Assembly (NCBI GenBank): GCA_030430165.1
Contig: JAUIGL010000008.1
Location: forward strand, 1-64,000
DNA from: a bacterium
GTDB lineage: Bacteria; Desulfobacterota; Binatia; HRBIN30; CADEER01
Length of the DNA stretch: 64,000 nt
Direction of reading: 5' to 3'
The translations under genes and the position numbers were made by a program. This document shows positions 36,939 to 45,887 of this stretch, one piece after another; positions within the stretch are counted from its first letter, which is position 1; each line of letters starts with the position of its first letter. The notes beneath the pieces were generated by a model. It ran no database searches. It was given only the letters and a program-made list of their open reading frames with translations, and was not told where the DNA came from.

Positions 36939-38513
36939 ATGGCCGTCCGCGCGACCCGACCCAACCGTCACCCGGGGCAGCCAGGTGTCGGCTTCGCCGA
37001 TCTCTTCCGAGCGACCTGCGACCGTCTCAGCGATCGCCCGGCGCTGATCGACGGCGCTGAGCGGCTCAGCTTCCGCCAATGGCTGCGGCACAGCGATGCG
37101 CTGGCGCGTGCCCTCGGCGATCTCGGCATCGGCCGAGGCGACGTCGTCGCGTTTCAGTTGCCCAACTGGTGGGAGGCAGCTGCACTGTTCACCGCGAGCG
37201 CGAGCATCGGCGCGGTAGCCAACCCGATCTTGCCAATCTTCCGCGAGCGCGAGCTCGAGTTCGTGCTGCGACAATCCGAGGCCAGGGTGCTGTTCGTGCC
37301 CGAGAGCTTTCGCGGGGTCGACTATCCCGCCATGGTCGACCGGTTTCGCCGACGGCTTCCCCAGCTCGCGAACGTGATCCGGCTTCGCGCGCGGAGCGAT
37401 CGTCACTTCGCCGACATGCTGGACCGCGCTGCGGCGCCGCCGCTGCGCGATCTCCATCCGGACAGCCTGCTCCTGCTCATGTACACGTCGGGCACCACCT
37501 CGTCCCCGAAAGGGGTGCTGCACACGCACGCCACCCTGGTGAGCGAGATCCACAGCCTCGAACGAGTCCACGGCCTGACCGCCGCCGACTCGACGTTGAT
37601 GCCGTCGCCGCTGACCCATATCTCCGGCGTGCTGCACGGGATCATGACGCCGGCGATCGTCGGCACCAAGGCGGTGCTGATGGATCGCTGGGAGCCAGCT
37701 CGGGCGGTCGACCTGATCGACCGCGAGTCGATCAGCTACATGATCGGCGCCCCGCTCTTCCTGCAGGACCTGCTCGCCAACGCGCCGCGCCAGGGCTCGT
37801 CGCTGCGGCTCTTCTCTTGCGGCGGCGCCAGCGTATCCGCCGACCTGATGCGCCAGGCGCGGCTTCACCTCGGCTGCATCGCCAAGCGAGTCTACGGCTC
37901 GACCGAGTTTCCGACCATGACAACGACCAGCGCCGGCGACGCCGACAGTCACGGAGCCACCACCGAGGGTCGCGCAATCGCGCCGAATCAAATCCGCATC
38001 GTCGACCAGCAAGGCGCCGCCGTGCCGAGCGGCGCCAGCGGCGAGATCCAGGCGATCGGCCCCGAGTGTTTCGTCGGCTATCTCGACCCGGAGTTGAACC
38101 GCGAAGCATTCACCGAAGACGGCTGGTTCCGCACTGGCGACCTCGGGTCGATCGACGCCGACGGCTACCTGACGGTGACCGGCCGTCTCAAGCAGATCGT
38201 CATTCGCAAGGGAGAGAAGATCAGCATCCAGGAGGTCGAGCAGCTGATCGGCACCCATCCCGATGTCCGCGACGTCTGCGTCGTCGCCGTCCCCGACTCC
38301 GAAGTCGGCGAGCGCGCGGCGGCGGCGGTCGTCAGCAGCAACCCCGCACTGCGGGCGGCGGACCTGCTGACCTTCCTGGCGGACCAAGGTCTAGCCCGCC
38401 AGAAGCATCCCGAGCGCATCCGCATCGTCGATGAGCTGCCCCGCACCGACAGCGGAAAGATCCAAAGGTCGGCGGTCGGCGCCCTGTTCGTCGAGAGCAA
38501 GCCAGAAAACTAG
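36939..38513 (+). CDS. AMP-dependent acyl-CoA synthetase
   Basis: 524 residues from ATG 36939. ANL-superfamily hallmarks: the P-loop-like LMYTSGTTSSPKGVLHTH, the KRVYGSTEFPTMTTTS motif, GWFRTGDLGSIDADGYLTVT and the C-terminal RTDSGKIQRSAV with the catalytic Lys. Activates a carboxylic acid to acyl-AMP and then acyl-CoA; closest in style to medium- and long-chain or cyclohexane-carboxylate-type ligases, substrate not determined. Divergent from the Ycf48/MMPL pair. Confidence 0.93.
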   Translation: MAVRATRPNRHPGQPGVGFADLFRATCDRLSDRPALIDGAERLSFRQWLRHSDALARALGDLGIGRGDVVAFQLPNWWEAAALFTASASIGAVANPILPIFRERELEFVLRQSEARVLFVPESFRGVDYPAMVDRFRRRLPQLANVIRLRARSDRHFADMLDRAAAPPLRDLHPDSLLLLMYTSGTTSSPKGVLHTHATLVSEIHSLERVHGLTAADSTLMPSPLTHISGVLHGIMTPAIVGTKAVLMDRWEPARAVDLIDRESISYMIGAPLFLQDLLANAPRQGSSLRLFSCGGASVSADLMRQARLHLGCIAKRVYGSTEFPTMTTTSAGDADSHGATTEGRAIAPNQIRIVDQQGAAVPSGASGEIQAIGPECFVGYLDPELNREAFTEDGWFRTGDLGSIDADGYLTVTGRLKQIVIRKGEKISIQEVEQLIGTHPDVRDVCVVAVPDSEVGERAAAAVVSSNPALRAADLLTFLADQGLARQKHPERIRIVDELPRTDSGKIQRSAVGALFVESKPEN

Positions 38514-38580
38514 CTTGCCGCCTGAGAACCGCACCACCGTGAGCGGTGCGCTCTGGGAGCCGAGACCCAGCCCCTCGGCC

Positions 38581-38608
38581 AGATCCCAGCTCCCAGATCC
38601 CAGATCCT
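38581..38608 (-). repeat. Degenerate heptanucleotide array behind the OmpA gene (copy C)
   Basis: Plus strand AGATCCC, AGCTCCC, AGATCCC, AGATCCT. In the OmpA sense direction it starts at the TAG stop: AGGATCT, GGGATCT, GGGAGCT, GGGATCT, then GGCC. The variant unit sits second from last, as in copies A and B. A shorter hairpin (CGCACC...GGTGCG) lies beyond it, near 38530-38550. Confidence 0.65.
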
Positions 38609-39662
38609 ATTCAACCACCTTGAGCTCGACGCGACGGTTCTGCGCCCGCCCTTCCTTGGTGTCGTTGGTGGCCACCGGTTGCGCCTCACCGTAACCGACG
38701 GTGTCGAGCCGGGTGCCGTCGATGCCCTTCTCTTCGAGGTAGGTCCGGACCGACGCGGCGCGGCGGCGCGACAGCCCGAGGTTGTACTCCTCGGTACCGA
38801 TGGCGTCGGTGTGTCCTTCGATCGAGACCTTGACGTCGCCCGCTTCTTCGAGAGCCGAAACGGCCGCATCGAGGATCGGCGTCGCATCATCGGTCAGCTT
38901 TGCGCTGTCGAAAGCGAAGGTCACGCCGCGCAGGACGATCTTCTTCGCCACCTTGGGAGCCGGCGTCGGCGCCGGTGCAGGAGGCGGTGGAGGTGGCGGC
39001 GGCGGCTCGGCCACGGCGCGCGGGAACAGCTGGCTGAGGCTGAATCCAATGGTCAGGTACTGCGTGTGGGAGTCGCGATCCTCCGCCCGAAACGTCGGCG
39101 CCATGTAGGCCTCGTCGCGGCGAATGAAGATCCCGAGGGCGGTATTCTCGGCAATCCCGAGATTGATTCCGGCCTCGAGCGTATAGCCCGGCCCGGCTCC
39201 GCGAGTCGGACCGCTGCCGAGATCGGTGTAGTACCCACCCAGCGCCCCGCCGTAGATCTCGCGCGTGCCGTCGATCAACGAGACGCGGAAACCTCCGCTT
39301 CCGGCAAACAGCGATTGGACGTCGCTCTCTTGGATTCGCCGGCGGATGACCCGGTTGTTGCCGACCGACGGCGCGTTGTCGTCGGTGAACTGGATGTCCT
39401 GGTCCTTGGCCGGAAAGAAGCCGAACTGGGTGCGCACCATCGGAGTAATCGCGAGGCTGTCCCAGCGAATCCGATAGCCTGCCCAGGGCGCAACCACGCC
39501 GCCGACGTGAGAGCTCCGCTGGAAATCGGAGACCGGTATGCCGGCACCCACGTCCACGCCGACGACCGCTCCCGAAGGAGTGTCATCACCGAAAGCCTGG
39601 CCCGATATTGTCAGTACAGTGACGCCCAGAGCCGCCAACCAAAGGTTTCTGCGCATTCGCAT
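38607..39662 (-). CDS. OmpA-family outer-membrane protein
   Basis: 351 residues. Signal peptide to ~25 (ISGQAFG), N-terminal 8-strand-like barrel (~26-215), proline-rich linker (a run of nine prolines followed by APAPTPAPK, ~220-240), and a C-terminal OmpA domain: GVTFAFDSAKLTDDATPILD, VSIEGHTDAIGTEEYNLGLS, RRRAASVRTYLEEKGI, ENRR-like AQNRRVELKV. Anchors the outer membrane to peptidoglycan. GGAGGG upstream supports ATG 39662. Confidence 0.93.
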   Translation of the reverse strand: MRMRRNLWLAALGVTVLTISGQAFGDDTPSGAVVGVDVGAGIPVSDFQRSSHVGGVVAPWAGYRIRWDSLAITPMVRTQFGFFPAKDQDIQFTDDNAPSVGNNRVIRRRIQESDVQSLFAGSGGFRVSLIDGTREIYGGALGGYYTDLGSGPTRGAGPGYTLEAGINLGIAENTALGIFIRRDEAYMAPTFRAEDRDSHTQYLTIGFSLSQLFPRAVAEPPPPPPPPPAPAPTPAPKVAKKIVLRGVTFAFDSAKLTDDATPILDAAVSALEEAGDVKVSIEGHTDAIGTEEYNLGLSRRRAASVRTYLEEKGIDGTRLDTVGYGEAQPVATNDTKEGRAQNRRVELKVVE

Positions 39663-39742
39663 CGACCCTCCCCCCCGCTGGAAGTTTCGAATCTCTAACC
39701 ATTTCGCGGGCTCGGTGTAAAGGGCTCAACCAGCGGCGCGGA

Positions 39743-40771
39743 TCAGGAGCCGGCGGGCAACAATCGCTCGAGAGCGGTCACCACTTGGTCGACCGAGACT
39801 CCTCGCAGGCAGTCGTAGTGACCGTAGCGGCAGGTTCGCTGCATGCAGGGGCTACACTCGAGCGGATGCTGAACCACCGCGGTCCGAGGCCCCCGCGGGC
39901 CCGTGCGCCACGCCCGCGTCGAGCCGAAGATCCCCACCGTCGGCAGGCCGAGGGCGCCGGCGACGTGCATCGCCCCGGAATCGTTGCCGACGAAGCCATC
40001 GCACAGCGACAACAAGCCGATCAGCTGGCCGACGCTCGTCTCACCGGCGGCCACCAGAGGCGCGGCGGTGGTCGACGAGGCGATCGCCAGGCATCGCTCG
40101 CGCTCGCCTGGCGCCCCGACCAACACGCATTCGGTGTCGTGCTCTGCCGCCAGGCGGTCGATCAGCGCCGCGTACGAGTCGGCCGGCCACTCCTTGGCCG
40201 GTCCGAACGCGGCGGCGACCGCGAGCCCGATCAAGCGACCCGAGCCGCGCCGGCGTTGCCGCAACCAGTCCCGCATCGCCTGGCGATGCCGGGCCGAAAC
40301 CGGCAAACTCGGCTGGTCCGTGTTCACCTCGATTCCGAGGCCGGCGCGCACCAACTCGCTGTGATCGTTGACCTGGTGCATTTCGAGAAGCTCCGGCGAG
40401 CGGCGCAAGCGCTTCGTCAGCAGCCAAGCGCGCGCATCGTCGGCCCAGCCGACCCGGCAGGGCACCCGTGCCAGCCAGGGCGCCAACGCCGAGCTGAAGC
40501 TGCGCGGGAAGAGGATCGCGGCATCGAGGTCGAGCCCGGCCAGCTGGCGGGCGAGGCGGATCTGCGCCGCCAGTCCAGTCCGCGACGACAGCGGCAGCAC
40601 CTCGTCGACCCAGTCGGCGCCGTCGTAGAACCCGGCAAGCGATTCCTTCACCAGGACGGTGAGTCGTGCATTCGGGTAGGCGTCGCGCACCGCGCGGGTC
40701 GCCGGCAGGCTCATCACCAGGTCCCCCAGCCAGTTGACCTGGCGTACCAGGACTCGCTCGAGATGTTTCAA
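39743..40771 (-). CDS. waaF: GT9-family LPS heptosyltransferase (WaaF-like)
   Basis: 342 residues from a TTG start (40771) that overlaps the upstream stop as TTGA. RVLVRQVNWLGDLVMSLPAT at the N-terminus, FGPAKEWPADSYAALIDRLA with the donor-site Lys/Glu, and FVGNDSGAMHVAGALGLPTV then IFGST are hallmarks of ADP-heptose:LPS heptosyltransferase II. Adds a heptose to the inner LPS core on the cytosolic side. Four cysteines near the C-terminus (CSPCMQRTCRYGHYDC) are typical of this branch. Exact acceptor not provable from sequence. Confidence 0.85.
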   Translation of the reverse strand: MKHLERVLVRQVNWLGDLVMSLPATRAVRDAYPNARLTVLVKESLAGFYDGADWVDEVLPLSSRTGLAAQIRLARQLAGLDLDAAILFPRSFSSALAPWLARVPCRVGWADDARAWLLTKRLRRSPELLEMHQVNDHSELVRAGLGIEVNTDQPSLPVSARHRQAMRDWLRQRRRGSGRLIGLAVAAAFGPAKEWPADSYAALIDRLAAEHDTECVLVGAPGERERCLAIASSTTAAPLVAAGETSVGQLIGLLSLCDGFVGNDSGAMHVAGALGLPTVGIFGSTRAWRTGPRGPRTAVVQHPLECSPCMQRTCRYGHYDCLRGVSVDQVVTALERLLPAGS

Positions 40772-41568
40772 CCGCGCTCTCGGCAGAACACACTGACCGT
40801 GGCGACTTTGTCGCCGCCGTCCTGCGCCTGCACCTTCACCTCTCCGGTGTGCGGCTGCTCGATCGCGCCGCGCAGCTGCAAACGGTCGCCGGGCTTGGTG
40901 AAGCGACGAACCTTGACCTGGCGCACTTCGGTGAACAGCACCGAGTCCACGGCGCACCCGAGCGCCGCGGCGTACGCCGCGCAGGCAGTCCGGCCCATCG
41001 CATCGATCATCAGTGTCGCCGGAACCACCGGCTGCCTCGGGAAGTGCTCGTCGAACAGGTCTGCGTCGCGCTCGACCCAGAACTCGGCGACCGCCCGGTC
41101 GTCGTTCCAGTCGAGCTGGTAGGCCGGCACGGCGTCGGTGTCTTTCCACAGAACCTGGGGCTGCCCCGATCGCAGCGCGTCGAAACGCGATCGCGCGCTG
41201 TCCGAGCTCTCCAATGTATCCATTGGCAGGAACGGACCGATACAACGGTTCATCGCCGCAATCTCGCGCCCGGCCGAGGCGACCGAGCCGCGGTAGAGGA
41301 TCGCACGCCGGTCGGTGCGCTGGATCGAAGCACTCAGCTCGAGGACTCCGCTGACCCGGCGATCCTCGGCGAGCAGGATCTCGTGCACCGTCGCACCGAC
41401 GGGTCGCGACTGAAACTCGGAGTCGCGCATCCCGAGCCAGCCAGCGAGCTGCCCGATGGCTTCGGCAAGCAACCAATCTCTCGCGCCGCCGAAGTGCTCC
41501 GGTAGCGCAAACCGCCCCCGGATCTCGCCCCCGTCGATGGATGTAATCTGGTCGACGAAACTGAACAT
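40768..41568 (-). CDS. FabA-like double-hotdog dehydratase
   Basis: 266 residues from ATG 41568; the longer frame lacks coding character. Two hotdog halves. The C-terminal half has DEHFPRQPVVPATLMIDAM, with His175 and Asp189 fourteen residues apart as in FabA (His70/Asp84). The N-terminal half has PEHFGGARDWLLAEAIGQLA with altered spacing and may be structural. Predicted 3-hydroxyacyl-thioester dehydratase or a related thioester enzyme. The TTGA overlap with the heptosyltransferase couples it to LPS synthesis, perhaps for the acyl chains, though this is inference. Confidence 0.78.
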   Translation of the reverse strand: MFSFVDQITSIDGGEIRGRFALPEHFGGARDWLLAEAIGQLAGWLGMRDSEFQSRPVGATVHEILLAEDRRVSGVLELSASIQRTDRRAILYRGSVASAGREIAAMNRCIGPFLPMDTLESSDSARSRFDALRSGQPQVLWKDTDAVPAYQLDWNDDRAVAEFWVERDADLFDEHFPRQPVVPATLMIDAMGRTACAAYAAALGCAVDSVLFTEVRQVKVRRFTKPGDRLQLRGAIEQPHTGEVKVQAQDGGDKVATVSVFCRERG

Positions 41569-41732
41569 CGCGAGCCCGCACCTTCGCCGTTTGCGCACGC
41601 AGTCGCAAGCTGGGCACGCCGATTCCCGGCTGGAGCGAGGAGCCGAGCGATCGCCGCCGTTCACCCGGCACGCCCTTCAGCGGCCTACCCCTCTCTGCTA
41701 CTTTCGCGCGACCGACAACGGAGACGGAAAGC

Positions 41733-42548
41733 GTGAGCGATTGGCAGACCTTCGGGGACCTCGGCGTCGAGATCGGCGAATCCTTCGTGGCTACGGCCGA
41801 GATCCGGCGACCGCCGCACAACTACTTCGACCTGGATCTCATCAGAGACATCGCCAGCGCCTTCGAAGCGCTCGACGAAGAGCCCTCGTGCCGGGCGATC
41901 GTGCTCTGCTCGCAGGGCAAGAACTTCTGCGCCGGCGCCCAGCTGGGCGGACCGCGGCCATCCCTCGAGCAGGCGGCGATCGTCGCCAAATCGGACGGTT
42001 CGGACGCACCGCCACGCCATCTCTACGACGAAGCAGTCCGCCTGTTCTCGACCAAGACGCCAGTCGTCGCCGCCATCCAGGGCGCGGCGATCGGTGGCGG
42101 GCTCGGCCTGGCCCTGATGCCCGATTTTCGCGTCGCCGCGCCCGAAGCGCGCTTCGCAGCGAACTTCGCCAGGCTCGGCTTCCACCACGGCTTCGGGCTT
42201 TCGGTGACGTTGCCCGATCTCGTCGGCCGGCAGAAGGCAATGGAGCTACTCTACACCGGCAAGCGAATCCGCGCCGAGGAGGCTCTCGAGATCGGCCTCT
42301 GCGACCGCGTCGTCCCGAGTGACCAATTGCGCGAGGCCGCCGCCGATTTCGCAAAAGAGATCGCGATCTCGGCGCCGCTGGCGCTGCGATCGATCCGCGA
42401 GACCCTGCGCGGCGACCTTCCGGCGCGCATCCGCGCCGCCACCGATCGCGAGAAAGCAGAGCAGGAACGGCTGCAGCTCACCGAAGACTTTCGCGAGGGA
42501 GTGAGCGCCATGGCAGAGCGCCGCACACCGAGCTTCAGCGGCAAGTAG
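41733..42548 (+). CDS. Enoyl-CoA hydratase/isomerase family protein
   Basis: 271 residues from GTG 41733 (GGAGACGGAAAGC before it). Crotonase fold with both oxyanion-hole segments: CSQGKNFCAGAQLGG and AAIQGAAIGGGLGLALMPDF; FARLGFHHGFGLSVTLPDLV carries the region of the usual catalytic Glu, where His/Gly are seen, so hydratase activity is not assured. Fatty acid or aromatic CoA metabolism. Overlaps the convergent SDR gene by 14 bp. Confidence 0.9.
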   Translation: MSDWQTFGDLGVEIGESFVATAEIRRPPHNYFDLDLIRDIASAFEALDEEPSCRAIVLCSQGKNFCAGAQLGGPRPSLEQAAIVAKSDGSDAPPRHLYDEAVRLFSTKTPVVAAIQGAAIGGGLGLALMPDFRVAAPEARFAANFARLGFHHGFGLSVTLPDLVGRQKAMELLYTGKRIRAEEALEIGLCDRVVPSDQLREAAADFAKEIAISAPLALRSIRETLRGDLPARIRAATDREKAEQERLQLTEDFREGVSAMAERRTPSFSGK

Positions 42549-43956
42549 GCGACCCTGCGCCGCCTGCCTTGCCGCCGGCGATCGGAAAGCGCCGACGCAG
42601 GTGCCGGGCAAAGGCTCGCATCACCAAGAGATGTGCCTGTGCCTGGGTGGCGACGTAGACCGGCCACCACAGGCGCGGTTGAAACCCGTGCACCGAGCAC
42701 AACAAGGCGTCTCCACCGAGGACCGAACGCAGCTCGAAACGACCGCGCGCCGGCCGCGCCGCGAGCTCACCGCCGGTGATCGCAAAGGCGACACGGGTAT
42801 CGGAAGTTCCACTCTCGTCGAGCTCGAAGGCGAGCAAGCTCACTCCCGCCGATCGAATCGACCAACGCGAGCCCGTATCCCCCTCGCTTGCGAGAAACGG
42901 CATCGCCCGCTCCAGCCACTGCGGATACTCCGCCGCCGCAAGCGCCGGGCTCGCCGTCGAACCGGTCATCCGTTGCACCGAGCGCACCAGCGGCAAGTCT
43001 TCTCGAGCCGACGCGCGAAACGCCCGCGGCGGCCCCGCCGGCCCCTCCTCGAGTGAAGCCCGCAGGGCCTCCTCGATGCGCAAACCGGGAACCCCAGCAC
43101 GCTCCTGCAGACGACGGTCGCGCGCGACCATCGAGTGCGAAAGGCTCTCGACCAATGGCGCCGCCAAAGCGCGAGGCGCTCCGGTAACCAGAGAGATCCA
43201 CAAGCGGGACAGGGTGGGGGTCAAGAGCGGCACCCCGAGGGTGACCGGACTGCGTCCCATCTCGCGGGCGGCGAGCGACATCAGCTTCCTGTAGGTGACG
43301 ACGTCCGGACCGCCGATATCGAAGGTCTGCGCGAAGGTCTCGTCGCGGTTCAGCACCCAGCACAGCAGCTCGAGGACGTCGGACAGCGCGATCGGCTGCG
43401 ACGGCGTTTTGGTCCAGCTCGGGCAAACCATCAGCGGCAATCGGCGCACCAGTCGCAATACGATCTGCACCGAGGAGCCGCCCGGACCGAGAATCAGGCC
43501 GGCACGCAGGACGGTGACCGGGGTGCCGTGATCGGCAAGCGCCCGCTCGACCTCGGCCCGGCTGCGCAGGTGCCGCGACAGATTCTGCCGCGGAACATCC
43601 GCCGGGAGCAGTCCGCCGAGGTAGACGATCTGCCGCACACCGTGGGCGGCGCAGGCGCGCGCGAAATTGTCGGCGGCCTGAAGATCGAAGTCCTCGAAGC
43701 TCCCCTGAACCAATCGATCCGACGGCAGCATCGAATGGACCAGATAGACCGCCAGATCGGCGCCGCGCACCGCCTCCATCGCCTGGCGCTGGGACAACAG
43801 ATCGCATTCGCGCCACTCGACGTCTTCGCTGCTCTCACGCTGGCTGCGCGACAGGGCGATCACGTGATGGGTGCGCGCCAACCGTTCCACCAAGGGGAGG
43901 CCGACGAATCCCGCGGCGCCGGCGACCACGACCTTGGTTGGCGTGCCATCCTTCAT
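42535..43956 (-). CDS. NAD(P)-binding SDR with DUF2867 domain
   Basis: 473 residues. Extended-SDR Rossmann start KVVVAGAAGFVGLPLVERLA, then LAVYLVHSML, and VTVLRAGLILGPGGSSVQIV (residues ~1-310). A C-terminal DUF2867 domain (~325-460) ends AQAHLLVMRAFARHLRRRFP. The fusion is common in soil bacteria, of unknown substrate. Followed 21 bp upstream by nothing but the methyltransferase gene on the same strand, so likely the second gene of that operon. Confidence 0.88.
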   Translation of the reverse strand: MKDGTPTKVVVAGAAGFVGLPLVERLARTHHVIALSRSQRESSEDVEWRECDLLSQRQAMEAVRGADLAVYLVHSMLPSDRLVQGSFEDFDLQAADNFARACAAHGVRQIVYLGGLLPADVPRQNLSRHLRSRAEVERALADHGTPVTVLRAGLILGPGGSSVQIVLRLVRRLPLMVCPSWTKTPSQPIALSDVLELLCWVLNRDETFAQTFDIGGPDVVTYRKLMSLAAREMGRSPVTLGVPLLTPTLSRLWISLVTGAPRALAAPLVESLSHSMVARDRRLQERAGVPGLRIEEALRASLEEGPAGPPRAFRASAREDLPLVRSVQRMTGSTASPALAAAEYPQWLERAMPFLASEGDTGSRWSIRSAGVSLLAFELDESGTSDTRVAFAITGGELAARPARGRFELRSVLGGDALLCSVHGFQPRLWWPVYVATQAQAHLLVMRAFARHLRRRFPIAGGKAGGAGSPTCR

Positions 43957-43977
43957 CCCGCTACCCTCGCCAACCGA

Positions 43978-44598
43978 TCAAGCAGGCGTCGCGCTGCCCC
44001 AGTAGTTGAACCCGGCAAAACGCGGGGTACCGGGCAGATACATGGTCTCGAGCTCGCCGACGTCAAACCCGGCGTCACCGATCAGTTGCGGCACCGGCCG
44101 GTTCAAGTTGCAACCACCCGAAACCATACTCCAGAGCGGGTTGATCCGATCCTGCCATCGACGCACCGAGGCGTCCGGAGCCGCACCGTGCTCGCAGAAA
44201 AGCAGACGGCCGCCGGGGCGCAACACCCGGCGCATCTGCGCCAGGGCGCCGCGGAAGTCGGGAATCGTGCACAAAGTGTAGGTCAGCAGAACCGTATCGA
44301 CGCTGTCGTCTTCGAGCGGCACTTGCTCGCCCGGCAGGTCGAGCCATTCGACCTCGATCCGGCTCCGCGCCAGGTTGGGTTGCGCCAACTGGCGCATGCC
44401 TTCGCTCGGCTCGAGGCCGAAGACGCGCTCGACCTTGTCGGCATCGTAGAATGGGAGATTCAGCCCAGAGCCCATGCCGACCTCGAGGACGATGCCGGAG
44501 GCGCGGGGCACGACCTTCGCCCTCTGCTCGAGCACCGGCGGTGAGCCGCAAGCGAGATTGATGCAACGCGGCAAGATGTATCGATCGTAAAATCCCAT
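43978..44598 (-). CDS. Class I SAM-dependent methyltransferase
   Basis: 206 residues from ATG 44598 (GGAG seven bases upstream). Motif I VLEVGMGSGLNLPFYDADKV, VFGLEPSEGMRQLAQPNLAR, motif for acidic loop DDSVDTVLLTYTLCTIPD and RVLRPGGRLLFCEHGAA. UbiE/phosphatidylethanolamine-methyltransferase-like in general shape; the substrate is unknown. The longer upstream frame to 44811 is not supported. Confidence 0.88.
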   Translation of the reverse strand: MGFYDRYILPRCINLACGSPPVLEQRAKVVPRASGIVLEVGMGSGLNLPFYDADKVERVFGLEPSEGMRQLAQPNLARSRIEVEWLDLPGEQVPLEDDSVDTVLLTYTLCTIPDFRGALAQMRRVLRPGGRLLFCEHGAAPDASVRRWQDRINPLWSMVSGGCNLNRPVPQLIGDAGFDVGELETMYLPGTPRFAGFNYWGSATPA

Positions 44599-44647
44599 TC
44601 CTCGTCTCCTCGTCGCGCGAGAAACCGCCCGCGCCCCCGTACGATAG

Positions 44648-44830
44648 GCCGCGATTCGGTGCCTGGCAAAGTCGGCTTGCGATAGATCGCAAGCCCTGGA
44701 CTCGCCATCGATATCGAAAAGCGAAGACGATACCGATGTCATCGACGGCAGCATCACCGCGACCGCGGGACAGGTGAACTTCCCGCGAATCATCGGCGCC
44801 GCGCTGGCCAAGCGACCTAAGGACGACTAG
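44648..44830 (+). other. Open plus-strand stretch without start, possible 3' gene remnant
   Basis: Sixty codons open to a TAG at 44828-44830 with no good start codon. The end reads SEDDTDVIDGSITATAG and RIIGAALAKRPKDD, which is protein-like in composition. The stretch between the divergent or tandem neighbours (44599-44851) otherwise shows nothing. It may be the tail of a decayed gene; family not recognised. Confidence 0.2.
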
Positions 44831-44851
44831 TCCGGGCGAGAAGCTGCGAGA

Positions 44852-45745
44852 TCACTGCGACGGAACCTTCTTCTTGGTCACCGATCGCAGGTACTCGATG
44901 ATCGCGCGCACGTTGGCCTCGCTCAGTTGCCCGCGAAAATGCGGCATCGACGGTTTCTCGTCGCGCAGCATGTGCCAGACCGACTCACGGAAGTGGTCCG
45001 GCGACACCGTCTCGAAGTACTCGGCATCGAAGGATACGGCGGGAGCGGCGACGGTTTCGTCGTAGTTGCCGACACCGACGCCGTCGTCGCCGTGACACTG
45101 CCCGCAGAACATCGAGTAGCTCTGGAACCCCGGGCTCAGCACACGCACGAAGGCGGCGACATTCGCCGCTTCGTCCTCGCGAAGCCGCGGCACCAGCGCC
45201 GGCATGCCCTTGCGCCCGTGGCGAACTGCATCCATCAGCTGCGTGTCAGTGACCGACGATTGAAACGCCTCCGACTGCAGATTTCCGGGCGCCTTCACTC
45301 CGTCGGGCAAGGCCGCGCGCGGCTCGCCGAAGGGGCCGTGGCACACGGCGCAGCGCTCGGCGAAAATCGCCCATCCGTTCTCCACCGCAACCCAGTCGAG
45401 CTGGGGAAACTTTCGCACGTGGCGCTCGATGGCGCCGACCTCGTCCGAATGCCGGCGCAGTGCCGCGACATCCAGCCCGAGTGGCAAGCGACTGCCATCG
45501 AGGACGCGCTTGACCAGCGCATCGGTCGTATAGTTATCGAGAACTCCGTCGGTCAGATCGCGCGGCTTGGACAGAAACAACTCCGCGTTCGGTCCGTCGC
45601 CCTTCCCGGATTGGCCGTGGCACGGCGCGCAGTGGCGCATGTACAGGCCACGCCCAGCAGCAGCCGGCGCATCGTCCGCCGCGGCGGCCGGGCCGGTGGG
45701 GACCAATACCAGCGCCAATAGGACCAAGAATCGTCGTGTCTTCAT
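44852..45745 (-). CDS. Triheme periplasmic cytochrome c
   Basis: 297 residues from ATG 45745. Signal peptide to ~23 (PTGPAAAA), then three c-type heme sites: CAPCH (~38), CAVCH (~137) and CGQCH (~220), each in a ~90-residue cytochrome c module. Distal Met ligands are plausible in [10 protein letters not shown] and KPSMPHFRG. Electron transfer in the periplasm; no partner oxidase or dehydrogenase is adjacent. Confidence 0.92.
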   Translation of the reverse strand: MKTRRFLVLLALVLVPTGPAAAADDAPAAAGRGLYMRHCAPCHGQSGKGDGPNAELFLSKPRDLTDGVLDNYTTDALVKRVLDGSRLPLGLDVAALRRHSDEVGAIERHVRKFPQLDWVAVENGWAIFAERCAVCHGPFGEPRAALPDGVKAPGNLQSEAFQSSVTDTQLMDAVRHGRKGMPALVPRLREDEAANVAAFVRVLSPGFQSYSMFCGQCHGDDGVGVGNYDETVAAPAVSFDAEYFETVSPDHFRESVWHMLRDEKPSMPHFRGQLSEANVRAIIEYLRSVTKKKVPSQ

Positions 45746-45861
45746 GTCGGACCCATCTCTCCCTTGCCCAATGAGCAAGCAATCTGCGCGCCAACATACA
45801 CCAAACTTCCGGGTTCGCTGAAAACCCCGCAGCATTCCCAGATTCAGGACGAACGCAGCGC

Positions 45862-45887
45862 GGCGGCGAGCGAGGACCTACGCCGCC
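45862..45887 (-). terminator. Hairpin with the phosphohexomutase stop codon in its loop
   Basis: In the sense direction GGCGGCG (45887-45881) pairs perfectly with CGCCGCC (45868-45862); the 12-nt loop starts with the TAG stop (45880-45878). No U-tract. One more case of a 3'-end hairpin built around the stop. Confidence 0.45.
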
